Assembly (NCBI GenBank): GCA_920105625.2
Contig: OV050030.1
Span: 137,009,918 to 137,073,917, forward strand
From: Clusia tigrina
Lineage: Eukaryota > Arthropoda > Insecta > Diptera > Clusiidae
Length of the DNA: 64,000 nucleotides
Direction: 5' to 3'
Both the position numbers and the translations under genes were made by a program. The notes below the pieces were generated by a model, which saw only the letters and a program-made list of their open reading frames with translations, made no database searches and had not been told where the DNA came from. Shown in pieces: positions 35,406 to 48,214 of the stretch; position 1 is the stretch's first letter, and each line of letters starts with the position of its first letter.

Positions 35406-35412
35406 ACACTTG

Positions 35413-35981
35413 TCGAATGAAATTTGCTACTTTTAAGGTTCTAGAAAGAGCTCTTGACCTACATATCAGGACATCTATCAGCCCTTCTCTTCTCTCTCTA
35501 TCTCAACACGCTTACTCTAATAGCAAATCGATTGAAGCAGCACTTCATTCTCTCATTTCTCAAGTTGACAAATCCTTGGCGTACAAGCCATATTTCTGGA
35601 CATCGAGGAAGCATTCAACAATGTATCCCCCAACGCTGCCATTTCCGCACTCTATACCCTTAACCTGAATTCAGGTCTTCTTAAATTCATAGAGCTTCTA
35701 CTAAAATCTAGGATCATCACTTCCACGATCAGCAGTGCCCAATCCAGGAGGGTGGTTAACAGAGGCACGCCACAAGGGGGTGTTTTATCACCCCTCCTCT
35801 GGAACCTGCCAGTTAACACACTACTGGTGAGATTGGAATATACTGGATGCAAAGTGATAGCCTATGCGGACGACACAGCAATCGCGGCATCCGGTAAATT
35901 CCCCCAAACACTTTCCGAAAAACTTAACTATTCACTCTCTATTGTTTCGAACTTGGGGTTAACCCATCCAAAACCGAGACT
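35413..35981 (+). pseudogene. LOA-like LINE B, RT core
   Basis: Starts abruptly at 'KVLERALDLHIRTS', repeating the region already present at 32398 in copy A with about 6 percent difference by eye. It keeps 'GTPQGGVLSPLLW' and 'VIAYADDTAIAASG' with the catalytic YADD. A small deletion and shift near 35600 and another near 35960 break the frame. Confidence 0.88.
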
Positions 35982-37469
35982 ATGCTTTTCACTAGGAAGT
36001 ACAAAATTCCAAAGTTTACAATGCCTAGTCTAAACGGCACTCCACTCTCTCTGAGCACACACGTTAAGTACTTAGGCCTGATTCTCGACCCAAAGCTTAA
36101 TTGGAAAGCCAATCTAGCTGAGAGGGCACGTAAGGCAACATGCGCTATATACTGCTGTAAAAGAGCAGTTGGTGCACGATGGGGACTTCGTCCTCGAGTC
36201 GTGCTCTGGCTCTACACGGCCATCGTTGAACCAAACCTGTTATATGGGTCGGTCTTCTGGTGGCAAGCTCTCGAAAAAGCCTGCAATATCAAACCCCTCG
36301 ATAAAATCAGAAGATCCATTGCTCTCCTGATCACTGGCGCTCTACATAGCACACCTACGAAAGCCCTTTTCGCCATGATGCACTGGCTCCCCTCGGGGAT
36401 CCTGGTTAAACAACAAGCCAAACTGACAGCGATTAGACTTAACGCTCTTTCGCACTGGCGCATAACCCTCACAGGCCATGCTTCAATTCTGAATCAGGAT
36501 CCACCTATCCCCAACTTTATCGATTATATGTCGGTCTATCCCGATTTGAACAGGGAATTCGACCTCACTATTCCAAGTCGAAGCGACTGGACCTCAGAAA
36601 ACCTAATCGCCGGTGAAACAGTCGAAATCTACACCGACGGTTCCAAGCTTGGAGGTAGAGTCGGCAGCGGTATTTATTCCGACAAGCTGGACTTAAACAT
36701 CTCCCTATGTCTCCCAGACCATTGCAGCGTTTTTCAAGCTGAGGTCATGGCCATTTACCACGCAGCCAAATGGATGCTGAGCAGTGATATCGGCGCAGTT
36801 GACGTATCTATCTTCTCAGACAGCCAGGCCGCCATTAAATCTCTTTTTGGCTCCACGGCCACATCAAGACTAGTTCATGAATGTCGAACATCTTTAAATG
36901 AGCTCGCAAGTTACTCTCGGGTGCACCTAGTCTGGGTTCCCGGACACAGCGAAATCCCGGGAAACTGCGAGGCGGACGAGCTTGCCAAGGCAGGCACGCT
37001 AATGCACGACATTCACCCCTCTGTAAACATCGGCATTCCACTGGCAACAGCCAAGCTCGAAATCAAACGGAAATATCTGGCTGACGCCTACAAATCCTGG
37101 GCTAACGAGGAATCCTGCCACACGGCTAGACTAACTTGGGCAAGCATGGACAAAAACAGAACCAATAAACTTCTTCGACTTGACCGCGTATCACTGTCGA
37201 CAACTGTGTCGGTTTTGACCGGCCACTGCATAATGGGACAGCACGCAGAAAGACTGGGCCTACCCTCAAATGACTTTTGCCGAGGCTGTGGCTTCGAGGA
37301 GGAGGACGAGACGGTTTTCCACCTCTTATGCCACTGCCCATCCTTGAGCAGAAGAAGAATTCGCACCTTTGGTGCCCCCTTTCTTACAAGCCTGACAGAG
37401 CTGTCATCCATTAATATTAGGGACATAGCCAGGTTCATCAAAGTATCAGGATGGTTTCCTGAAACATGA
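35982..37469 (+). CDS. LOA-like LINE B, RT thumb, RNase H and C-terminus
   Basis: One open frame of 495 codons. It starts in the RT after YADD ('KYLGLILDPKLNWKANLAER'), continues through 'RWGLRPRVVLWLYTAIVEPN', and then an RNase H with all four acidic residues in 'IYTDGSK', 'FQAEVMAIY', 'FSDSQAAIKS' and 'EADELAKAG', plus 'VWVPGHSEIPGNC'. A C-terminal zinc-binding segment 'CRGCGFEEEDETVFHLLCHC' ends ORF2. It is the best preserved LINE C-terminus in the window, but translation would need the lost upstream part. Confidence 0.9.
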   Translation: MLFTRKYKIPKFTMPSLNGTPLSLSTHVKYLGLILDPKLNWKANLAERARKATCAIYCCKRAVGARWGLRPRVVLWLYTAIVEPNLLYGSVFWWQALEKACNIKPLDKIRRSIALLITGALHSTPTKALFAMMHWLPSGILVKQQAKLTAIRLNALSHWRITLTGHASILNQDPPIPNFIDYMSVYPDLNREFDLTIPSRSDWTSENLIAGETVEIYTDGSKLGGRVGSGIYSDKLDLNISLCLPDHCSVFQAEVMAIYHAAKWMLSSDIGAVDVSIFSDSQAAIKSLFGSTATSRLVHECRTSLNELASYSRVHLVWVPGHSEIPGNCEADELAKAGTLMHDIHPSVNIGIPLATAKLEIKRKYLADAYKSWANEESCHTARLTWASMDKNRTNKLLRLDRVSLSTTVSVLTGHCIMGQHAERLGLPSNDFCRGCGFEEEDETVFHLLCHCPSLSRRRIRTFGAPFLTSLTELSSINIRDIARFIKVSGWFPET

Positions 37470-37649
37470 CAGGGGAGTCGTTCCTTTCCAGGCGCTGTCC
37501 TTGCGCTGACTATTACCATCCCAAGTATGGGAACTTTTTTAGTCAGTGCTTGAACGGCGCCACACCGTGGTATCACAATGGGCCATTATGTGTGCTCAAG
37601 TGTGCTTTTGGCAAACTGGGCATGCACTCCTACCTACCTACCTACCTAC
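37470..37649 (+). mobile_element. LOA-like LINE B 3' UTR with tetranucleotide tail
   Basis: The 3' untranslated region ends not in poly(A) but in about five units of CTAC (37629-37650), directly followed by the right copy of the 14-bp target duplication. The same kind of tail closes the minus-strand copy at 2806. Confidence 0.85.
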
Positions 37650-37663
37650 CTAAGTCGCATTAT
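37650..37663 (+). repeat. Target site duplication, right copy
   Basis: ctaagtcgcattat, identical to 28418-28431; its first base may also belong to the CTAC tail. Confidence 0.92.
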
Positions 37664-38700
37664 CGATGAGTCCAAATTCTTCAAACACATAATTTATGCA
37701 GATGACCTTTACATTATGTCATCAAAGAAAGACATGGAGGTGATAAACACAAAATTAACGGAACTCTTTGCGAAAGTTGAAAATTGGTGCCTTAATAGTG
37801 GATCTCGGATCTGAAGTGAAAAAACAAAATTTTTAAAAATTCTTTAAAAATTTTGATGTAGTAGAAGTTCAAATTATTAAAAAGGCCATACTGCCCTTAC
37901 ATAGCTCGGTATTCTCTGCAGAAGCGGAAGCAATTCTGTGCGTGTGTCAGATAGCAACAAATAGAAAGAGAAAAACACTAAGTTGCTCAGATACCCTCTC
38001 CACTTTGCACGCCATAGAAAATATTAATAATACAGACAACTGCATTTCCGCTATCAGGAAGCTGCTCATCTCTTCTCCTAGTAAAATAAATAAATCTAGA
38101 AACCCAGCCACGTGGGGATTAAAAAAACACGCTCGCAGATAGCGCAGCCAAAAGTGCAACCAAATAACAACAAACAGGATTTGAAGAGATATGCGGATGA
38201 GTTCCATTATTTAAAAAAGCAATAAAGCTGGACTTATTCCCACTTTTACAAATGTATTAACACGTCGCAACTACCCTCAAAATTGCCAGTCACGATTACA
38301 AGAAAACAAGCAATCATTTATACGAGATTTCCTTTAAGCCACACAAGATTAACACATAGTCATTTATTTGAAAACACGAGCCACACAATATTTCATTTCT
38401 GCAGTCAAGACTGACGCAAGCACATCGTTGACAGCTGTACAGCAATCGCAAAGTTCAAAAGGATATTGAAGTAGCACAAGTAATAGATTTACTACATTGA
38501 GGAAAAAAATATAAAATTATTTATAAATTATACTTGAAGTGTAAATATTATATAGAATTAATTTTAACTGAATTGTCAAACAAACATTTAACATAAGTTA
38601 TAAGCTGAAGGCCCCTGTCGCTAAAGCTTTACATATTTTGGTATTGTATAATTTATTTTCTTACCAATAAATATTATTATTATTATTATTATTATTATTT
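37664..38700 (+). pseudogene. I-like LINE, part 2 and 3' end
   Basis: Resumes the RT interrupted at 28431: 'FKHIIYADDLYIMSS' with the catalytic box, then 'LFAKVENWCLNSG'. After a deletion the remains of an RNase H domain and C-terminus are visible in broken frames ('HSLFENTSHTIFHFCSQ' at about 38360-38410). The 3' UTR at 38610-38640 has 'gctgaaggcccctgtcgct'. It ends in an (ATT)n tail at 38668-38700, as expected for I-like LINEs. Confidence 0.8.
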
Positions 38701-38701
38701 A

Positions 38702-38738
38702 TATCTTGAGGAATTTATAATAATGTAATGTAAAATCA
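38702..38738 (+). repeat. 37-nt segment shared with 2558-2594
   Basis: The bases following the (ATT)n tail are identical over about 37 nt to the start of the I-like endonuclease remnant at 2558-2594 and then diverge completely. Confidence 0.85.
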
Positions 38739-38942
38739 CATGAAGCCGAGGACTCCATTAAGAAGGAGGATAATTAACACAGCTAATACTGTTATTACAA
38801 TACTAATAAATTCATAGCATAAGACATAGAGTAAGACCAAACCTAATCTTTACATCTTTTTTTAGGTTAAGCGCGTGGTTTTTCAAATACAGATTTTTTT
38901 ATTCTGTATGGAGTTACGAAACCGAAGACATCGCCATTAACT
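38739..38942. other. Unassigned spacer
   Basis: About 200 bases between the I-like LINE and the SINE; nothing recognised. Its last ten bases are the SINE target duplication. Confidence 0.5.
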
Positions 38943-39158
38943 GTTTTTTTTTTTATTTTTATTTATATCTTACACCATAATTAATTATAAGTGCAAGGTG
39001 TTGGGGGAGTGAGTACTAGCTACAGAGGCTTTCGACTCGAAGAGAAAAAGATTTTATAGAAATAAGCATTTTGGAGACCAAGCCCGTGGCAGGATTTGAA
39101 CCTGCGACCCTCGGGGTGTGAGTCTAGCATGCTTACCACTAGACCACAGAGGGTGGCT
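38943..39158 (-). mobile_element. tRNA-derived SINE
   Basis: A 216-bp element on the minus strand. The 5' part has RNA polymerase III boxes A (TGGTCTAGTGG, 39136-39146) and B (GGTTCAAATCC, 39092-39102) at tRNA-like spacing, but the acceptor and anticodon stems do not pair well, so it is not a working tRNA gene. It ends in an A-rich tail (38943-38970). The flanks gccattaact at 38933-38942 and 39159-39168 are a perfect 10-bp target duplication. The 3' body (39010-39039) resembles the 3' UTR of the I-like LINE at 53570-53599. Confidence 0.88.
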
Positions 39159-39168
39159 GCCATTAACT

Positions 39169-39842
39169 TATATAACACAATAATTCGTAACAATAAAAAC
39201 AATAATAAAAAGTAAGCACAATAACAGAAAGCAAGTATAATAGATACCTTTACCAAGAAATGTAGCAGTCTCGAAAAGACGAATACAAAGGTTAAATCGC
39301 TACAACAACCGCTCTTTAGGCAACTTAAGTGAAATACAAAGCAAACAAGATGTAACTAACAGCCACCTACCCAGATTAGGCGGGTACCGTACAAATAAAC
39401 AACTTGAGGATTACAACAACAGTATCAAGAGCTAAAATATATAAACCCAGTAGCTAAACAGCGCAACAATAAAACAATAGCCACAAGTTAATCATAGAGC
39501 GGTCAAACTGGCAACGGTGACTCCTGACTACACAGGGTAAGGAAAGTCAAACTAAAAATCAGCAATTCGACACTCATGGAAACAGTCGGAAGAATCCTTA
39601 TTCAAAGCATCTACAGCTATTTTCCCGCAAAAACGTCAACAATGGGTCTTCTCTAGAGAACACTAGTAGCACCAACGTATCAGAACCATCACCCGCTACT
39701 TAGAATTTATTACGGCAGTATCCACAACTACTGGAGCATTTACACAGAACAGCAAATTCAAGGTTTTCACCGGCTCTTGCTGAGATGCATAATAAAGTTA
39801 GATAGAACAGCAAGATCAAGGGTCTGCCACAGCTCTTGCGGT
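39169..39842. other. Unassigned DNA with degenerate 60-bp repeats
   Basis: No gene is seen. Near its end, copies of 'agaacagcaa.atcaaggg' occur about 60 bases apart at 39745 and 39805, and a third related copy lies at 40742, just beyond the mariner insertion. This suggests a small tandem repeat array interrupted by the mariner. Confidence 0.5.
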
Positions 39843-39843
39843 A

Positions 39844-40719
39844 TGAGGTGTGATCAAAAAATAACCGTTATTTTCAAATTTCGTGAGTTACGTATGTTCG
39901 ATGTTCGCATTTTTTTTTCTGTTATGTTGGTACACATGTCTGTTATATATGTTGGCAATACCTACCATTTTGGATTGTCAGTTTGTTTTTGACAGATAAA
40001 AAGTTTAGTCGTGTTTTGGTGTGCTCTTCGATTTTGTACTATTCGAAAAAATGGATCAAAGAAACTGTATATTCAGTTTTATGTAAAAAATGAAATTAAA
40101 TGCGCAAGGACTTTTGAAATGTTGACTGTGGCCTGTGGCGAGTCTACTATGAGCAGAACACAAGTTCAATTGTGGTATAACCGGTTTAAGGAAGGCCGAG
40201 AAGATGTCAATGACGATGCTCGTCCTGGTCGCCCGAGCACGTCAACAACCGATGAAAACATTGACGCAGTGAGGAAAATGATTTTGGAGATTCGTCGAAT
40301 CACTATCAGAGAGGTTGCTGGTGATTTTGGCATATCGGTCGGCTCATGCCCAGCAATTTTTACGGATGTTTTAGGCATGAAACGTGCGGCAGCGAAGATT
40401 GTTCCAAAATTGCTAAATTTTGAGCAAAAACAACGTCGCATGGACATCGCTCAGGAGCTGTTTTTGGCCAAAACTGAAGACACCGATGAAAGGAAAGCGT
40501 TTTGCTACGATTGAGGAGATTAAAGAAAAATCGAAACAGGAGCTGTTGGCGATACCAAAAAAAGCGTTTCAGAAGTGTTTCGAGGATTGGAAAAAACGCT
40601 GGCATAAGTGTATTATATCTGAGGGGAATTACCTTCAAGGCGACAAGATAGTTGTTGATGAATAAATAAATACTTTGTGAAAAAATTGAAAATAAAGGTT
40701 ATTTTTTTATCAAACCTCG
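39844..40719 (+). mobile_element. Internally deleted mariner
   Basis: An 876-bp element flanked by TA (39842-39843 and 40720-40721). The terminal repeats match over about 30 bp, starting TGAGGTGTGATC on the left and CGAGGTTTGATA on the right. It encodes the transposase N-terminus ('STMSRTQVQLWYNRFKEGRE', 'DDARPGRPSTST', 'ITIREVAGDFGISVGSC') up to 'RRMDIAQEL', then jumps to 'FLAK' and, after a further deletion, to 'LKTPMKGKRF'-type C-terminal sequence. The catalytic core is gone, so it can only move if helped. Confidence 0.88.
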
Positions 40720-40849
40720 TATATACTTTATACCCTTTGACAGAACAGCGAAATCACGAGTTCTCATCAGTCGTTGCTCATGTCTGGCGAACAACAGCAA
40801 ATCTTAAAATAAAATAAAAAGTATGCAATAGTTTATGGGTATATTCTAT

Positions 40850-41309
40850 TCGCATCATACATACTTCATAGCATACGGTCTGGATTCACCCAGAACTTTC
40901 TACGCATGAAAGCATCCATACTCGTCATACAACGCTCTAGATTATTCTCGAAACTTCTTTCGAAGTGTAGGAAATATTCTAGAATGTTCTAGTTCTACAC
41001 ACGAGGTGTAACTAAGCCACAACAAAAGTCAACATACAGTTGAAGAGTGATCGTAGCAGTGTGCACATCAAATATTTAAGTAGTAACTGTAACAGTTATA
41101 AAAACATAACATACTCATAATAGATGAATAAATAAACAAAATGCAAATTGTCTTAAAAGTAACTTTGAGCCTAAGATTACCAGTGTAAATTGCAATAATT
41201 AATTAAAGTTTAATTATTCTAATAACCAAGCGATTGTTGGACTATTACACAATTTAGCGGTACGATTTTGAGAGTTGGTATACATTATCAGGCGGACAAT
41301 TTCGTAACA
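40850..41309 (+). repeat. LTR of an old copy of the tandem gypsy family
   Basis: The 3' half aligns with LTR1-LTR3 ('cagtgtaaattgcaataatt', 'caagcgattgtt', 'caatttcgtaaca') with heavy divergence. The left edge is uncertain. The primer site TGGTGTCAGAAGTGGGA follows at 41312. Two perfect three-unit heat-shock-element patterns lie at 40945-40957 (TTCTCGAAACTTC) and 40977-40989 (TTCTAGAATGTTC). Confidence 0.75.
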
Positions 41310-41345
41310 ATTGGTGTCAGAAGTGGGATTGTGTATCAGTAATAG

Positions 41346-42835
41346 ACAATAGTGAAATTTGACAAACCGAAATTGGGACAGCTCTAGGAGCTTGAATACT
41401 TAAACTTGCTTGGCTTAAAGTGGAGCTGCAGGCCTCTATACCATGCGGTTTGGTGGAGCATGGTGTAGAGTGCAGTCATCGGGGCTATAGAGCTGCATTA
41501 GAACAAAATGGTGAATCCCTCAAACAGAAGCTTCAGCAGTGCAATGAGAATATGCGGCAACGCCTACACCAAAGTCAAATACGACTTACTCAAATAGCGG
41601 AACAAAACTAAAGATAAAATAAATGTCCGAGATGTTAGACAGGAAGGCTGGTGAAATTGAGACGCGGCAAGAATCGTTCGAAAAATTTGTAAAACCAAAA
41701 TTCATTGAGAACGAGCAAAAGCAGATTGAATTTAAACAACAAATAGAAGAAGGGACGCACATACTACAGCAAGGTTCATTGCCTATGTCAGCATTATCCT
41801 CGATAAACTGAAGCCTACCACCTATTTTTTGAATAGGTTTCTTAAACTACAAAACAGGGTATCAAATTGACTATTGGATTTAGATCCAGCTTAACGGCAA
41901 CCCACCTCAGTACCGGAATTATTTTTGATGAGAAAAACTCGCTTATCACAGTGGATTGCAGCAATATTCTGCTTATACGTCCAAGATTCGCCATAAAATT
42001 GTTAGGCAAAATTTAGTAAAACGACATTTACGACGTCTACATAATTCTCGGCGTTCATCTTGTGCGAAATGTAACAGATTGGGGTCTTCCCACGGTAGCA
42101 AATGTAGCCCAGGTCATAAGAAACCCACCTTGAAAGTTTCGGGAGTGGTACGTTTTTTGGCTCGCGAATATCTCTCCAATCCTTCTGGTAACCATCAGGT
42201 TCATTAACATGTTAATTTTTTTCATCGCTTAAAATAATGGATTGCCATTCATCATCACAGAATTTGTGGTTTTCCGCCAATTCCAGTCGAGCTGCTTTGT
42301 GGCGTGGCATTAGCTTTGGTTTAGCAAGTCGATTGATATCTTAAATTCGAATCTTGGCTCAAAAATTTATTGGCGTCTTATCTTTCTTTTCATTAAAAAA
42401 TGTATGTGTCCCATATAGCTATTTCGATTGTTGTACCAAGTAGAGCTACGCACACTTGTACAAAAGATTGATGAGGTTCTAAAAGAGTTTGGGGAGGAAG
42501 TGGAACGGTTGGCCCATCTTGCCTATCATCATCTTCGTATATGGCATTCGCGATGCGGAGATAAAGCATACATCGATAACAAATCCAAAAGCTACGTATA
42601 AGGATACAATAACTAGCGCTTTCACATCAGCTTTGATATCCAAGCCAGTGTTCACAGCCTGTCAGGTACAGCTCGAAAGTGGATAAAGTTTCAGAGACAA
42701 ATGTTTTACCTGCGGTGAAGATGCGCAAATGGGTCATGATTGTTGGTCGAAACGCAAACGAAATGGAGTCAGTCTCGAAGAGCATGAACTGACTCCCGCT
42801 ACATGCAGCTCCAAAATCTTCGTTTCTTAGATGGA
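41346..42835 (+). pseudogene. gag of old tandem-family copy
   Basis: Heavily decayed relative of the gag at 11676, readable as 'RLTQIAEQN', 'MSEMLDRKAGEIETRQESFE' and, after the Tc1 insertion (41825-42430), 'VYGIRDAEIKHTSITNPKAT'. A degraded zinc knuckle ('CFTCGEDAQMGHDC') lies near 42696. Stops and shifts are numerous. Confidence 0.8.
41825..42430 (-). pseudogene. Tc1-like transposase remnant
   Basis: The minus strand reads, with breaks, as a Tc1-type transposase: 'RHKAARLELAENHKFCDDEW', 'SIILSDEK' with the first catalytic aspartate, 'GKTPICYISHKMNAENYV', and a C-terminal 'LDLNPIVN' where the family has a catalytic D or E after 'NPIE', here Val. It interrupts the old gag exactly between segments that are contiguous at 12330 and 12555 in unit 1, apart from a missing stretch. 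Terminal repeats were not found. Confidence 0.75.
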
Positions 42836-43740
42836 ATGGAAAATCAACAACCTAACTGTCGACAGTAGAAACATTGGATACAGGCGCATTACATTGATTA
42901 ATCAGAAGGGATCTCTTTGGGGAAATCGAGCCACTGCTGGAAATATGATTGTGTACGGCAACTGGAGTTGATGCAGTGCTACTTGGAAAATCTACACGAA
43001 AAATCACTATCGACACCACAAAAGTGACGCACAAGATTTAAGTAGATTTAAGTGTGGATTTTATGGTACGGAATGGTTTCACGATTGATTTAAAAAGCCG
43101 AATCCTGAAATATGAGAACACCGAAACTCCGTTATCCGTTGCTGAGGATAAGTATAGAGTTGTCCACCAAGCAAATGGCAGAAGCAGTTATATGAGCCAA
43201 CATGGACGGAGATGTTAAAAAGATCAAGGTGTGGATAGTGGAGGCTGATAATAAATGTTTAATACATCATAATTGGAAATTGCTAGTAATAGTGGTCAAT
43301 CTTATATATACCGCTAGTACCTTAGAGAAAGGACAGGTAATTGCTACTTGTCAGGCAATTTTAGCAATTATAAACTGTTATGCCCCAACACGAGTAAAGA
43401 AATGTAACATACCAGCTGATAAAAAGGCACTGTGACGATCTGACGAAAAAATTTACTAAAGAGTTATCCAAAGAGGAGAGTAAAATAGCTAGACAACGTT
43501 TGCCAAGATCAAGTATTTGCTGTAGAAAGATGGAGAAACACACAATCAACACTGGTGATATCAAACCCATTCGTCAAGCGGAGTTCTCCCGTGATATTAG
43601 TAAAGAAAAAGGATGGCTCCATACGTTTCTGTTTAGATGATCGGAAACTTAATGAGATAGCGAAGGAATATAGTGACCCATTACACCATAGTCAAACTTG
43701 AAGGAGAACCCATAGATCCAGATAAGATAAGATGGCTTCA
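42836..43740 (+). pseudogene. Protease and RT remnant of old tandem-family copy
   Basis: Follows the unit 1 pol with many changes: 'NNLTVDS', a protease active-site region in which the aspartate motif reads 'LDTGAL', 'VDFMVRNGF', 'MDGDVKKIKVWIVE', then an RT start ('GSIRFCLDDRKLNEI') near 43618 and a piece equivalent to 14570-14610. It ends near 43740, far short of the full pol. Confidence 0.8.
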
Positions 43741-45455
<1,715 letters not shown>

Positions 45456-48005
45456 ATAATATGTTAGCTGTTGGTCGTTGTGTCGTCAGTTACTCTGGCG
45501 GAAGTTGGGTCTATCACCTCCACGTGGTAACGGCTGGTAACAATTGTGCGCTGGGTGTGAGGTGCGATCCATTCCCGACAATGGATCCCACAGCGAATCT
45601 AGTGTACGGTTGGCTAAGATAGGTCGGGCAGAGGGAGAAAAAAATCCCCCCTAACTAAAGGTGTTATGCGACCCGTGCCTATTAGTTGGTTTGCAGCCAG
45701 GGGGTAATACCGGCTGTATTTCTACGGAGCTACCTCGATACCGGGTCACCTCGAGGTATATTCACGACCTTGCCGTGGTATGGGGGCGCTGCCACGGTCG
45801 ACCACTATGCTTCCCCTTAAAAATTGAAGATCACCATGTCTGCTAAGGTGGACGGTGATCGTAAGAACAAGATGGATCACAATAATAAACAAATAAACAC
45901 AAATTCTTTGGACAAGCAGTCCCTAAATGCAACGGGGGCTATTTCTGAATCTAGCTCAGGTCAGAAAAAAATTCGTACGGCGGAAGCTGGGGCTACAGAA
46001 CCTAGTGGAAGTGGTAGTACTAATTAGCCAAGTATGGCTGTCCCATCTCGTACGGCGGACGCTGGCACCGGGGACAAACCTGGTTCCAGTGGAAGCGGCA
46101 GTACAAAAAGGAGTCTTGGGGAAGGGTCTAAAATTCATACGGCGGATGCCGGGATTGGCCCTGATAGACGTGACGGTTCATCCATGTCTAAAACGACTAA
46201 GGTCTCCTCGGTGGTAAAGCCTACACCATGCTTTTATGCTCTCTAATTACAGCGATGCCGATCAAACGACTATCAGCCTGGAGTCGGGTGACGAGCGGAT
46301 ATGGCTATCGTTATGCTACCTGGCCCACGATCACGAAGAGCTACCAAGATCAATTTTTAAGGATCTGGTGGCGCACTCGCGAAGGCTAGGAGCCTCACAT
46401 AGTGTGAGGTAGCACGGACACTAATATGAGGGGTGAGTGCCTTTTTGATTATTTGCTTGGAACTAGCCTGCAAATCTGTAATAGGGGTGTTAAACATACT
46501 TTTGTCATAAGCAATAGGCAGGAGGTAATAGACGCCCCCTTTGCCTCTGGCACTATTGTAGGAAGAATAATGGAGTGGGTGGTGTTAGAAGAACACTCTT
46601 TCTCTCGTTTGAGATTAAGAAATTTCTACCTAAACCTAAGCCTGGTAGAAATATCAGGAAAACAGACTGGGATAAATATGTAGATCTAGTTGGGAATACC
46701 TTAAATGTCTGTCCATCTAGCGAAACAAGAAGCATAGAATGGGTAGAAGAAATGGTTGGCTCTGTTACTGCGAGCCTGAACGCGGCCTTGGCAGAAGCCT
46801 GTCCACTAAGGAAGTTGAGGGGAAAGCCGAAACCTCGGTGGTGGACCGGTAGACAGTAGCACAGCTTTTAATGAGGCGAAGTATACACATCTTGAAAATG
46901 ACTGGAAAGCGTACAGAGAGACTCTTAAGGTTAGAACAGCTCAAAGGCAATCTTGCAAATCCTTTTGTGAAGAAGTAGAGGGAGCGACTGAGGCTTCTAA
47001 ACTTCGGAAAATATTGGCGGGAGGTTCTCAGGACTGGGAGCCTCTTCAGAAAGTGGATGGCACATTCACTACAACTAGTAAGGAGTCTCTAGAGTTTCTA
47101 CTCAGCACGCATTTCCCAGGCTGCTCAGATATTACTGAGCACGAGAGGGAATATACGTCAAATAGTCGGGAAGTTTGGATAGACGCTCTATCTGAGGATC
47201 GACTCTTATGGACTATTGAAAGTTTTAAGCCTTTTAAGTCCCCTGGTCTTGATGGTATTTATCAAGTGGAATTACATAAAACCGCTGAATACCTGAAAGG
47301 CTGTTAGCAACCTTTGAAGGATGCTTTAAGTTTGGGTATATACCACTTCAGTGGAGACAGGCTAGATTGGTCTTCATTCCGAAAGCCGGAAAAAGCTCAC
47401 ATACTCATCCAAGGGACTTAAGACCGATATATCTCTCATCCTTCCTTTTGAAGGCTTTAGAGAGAATGATCTCTCATCTTTTCTTTTGAAGACTTTAGAG
47501 AGAGTGATATGCTTAACTTTAGACAATAATCTAATCTCATCGGCTCAAACATGCCTATAGAAGGGGAAATCTGTAGAGACAGCTCTACACAACCTTATTT
47601 CCATTGCAGAAGGGTCATTGCATAAACAGGAATTCACCCTGGCTACCATCCTTGATATTGAGGGGGCGTTTAATAATGTCAAAGGGGGGCCCATCACTGC
47701 GTCACTTACTGAACTTGGGGTGGAAACGGGCATGGTATGCCTCATTGGTAAAATGCTGAATAGCAGACTCATTGAGGCGAATCTAGGAGAATCGGCCCTA
47801 CGTAAGTTGGTGAGCAGGGTTAAACCTCAGGGAAGTGTCCTCTAACCGTTTCTATGGAACACAGTTCTTAACAAACTCCTGCTAAGATTAGAGGCGGTGG
47901 GATGTAAGGTTGTGGCTTATGCCGATGATGTTGTCATAGCTGTCTCTGAAAAATTCACATCTACACTGAGAGATTTGTTGCAAAATGCTCTACAATATAT
48001 ATACA
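45456..48005 (+). pseudogene. LOA-like LINE, ORF1 to RT, 3'-truncated
   Basis: ORF1 starts at 45837 ('MSAKVDGDRKNKMDHNN') and is low-complexity, with repeated 'RTAEAG'-type words; it breaks at 46025. Endonuclease pieces follow ('RGECLFDYLLGTSLQICNRG'), the linker ('LRGKPKPRWWTG'), 'FKPFKSPGLDGIYQ', 'ATILDIEGAFNNV' and 'VVAYADDVVIAVSE' at about 47905-47945. A 33-bp internal tandem duplication lies near 47445-47510. The element stops at about 48005, before RNase H. Frameshifts occur throughout. Confidence 0.85.
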
Positions 48006-48214
48006 TTAACACTACCTGTTGCCATTACTGGCTACTACACAAATTGCTTTTGTACTGATAGAAAAATTAATGTTAATATGAAAATAATTCTGACAAGTAT
48101 TTAGCTGTAAAATCAAAATTATATTTTTGTTTTTGTGCAGAAGGTCTAGTGGGTCTGATAGCGAAAATAAAATTAATTTATATGATAAATATGTAAATTT
48201 AAACTGTTACTCAC
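48006..48214 (-). other. Non-coding, likely trr intron
   Basis: Sequence downstream (minus sense) of the splice donor at 48214-48213. No further exon is recognised before the LINE begins at 48005. Confidence 0.5.

Noticed and set aside
39083..39150. A functional tRNA gene on the minus strand
   Set aside because: Boxes A and B are present but the acceptor and anticodon stems do not pair, and the unit has an A-rich tail and a 10-bp target duplication, so it is a SINE.
45661..45846. A 61-codon open frame as an extra gene before the LINE ORF1
   Set aside because: It lies in the 5' untranslated part of the LOA-like LINE and resembles nothing known.
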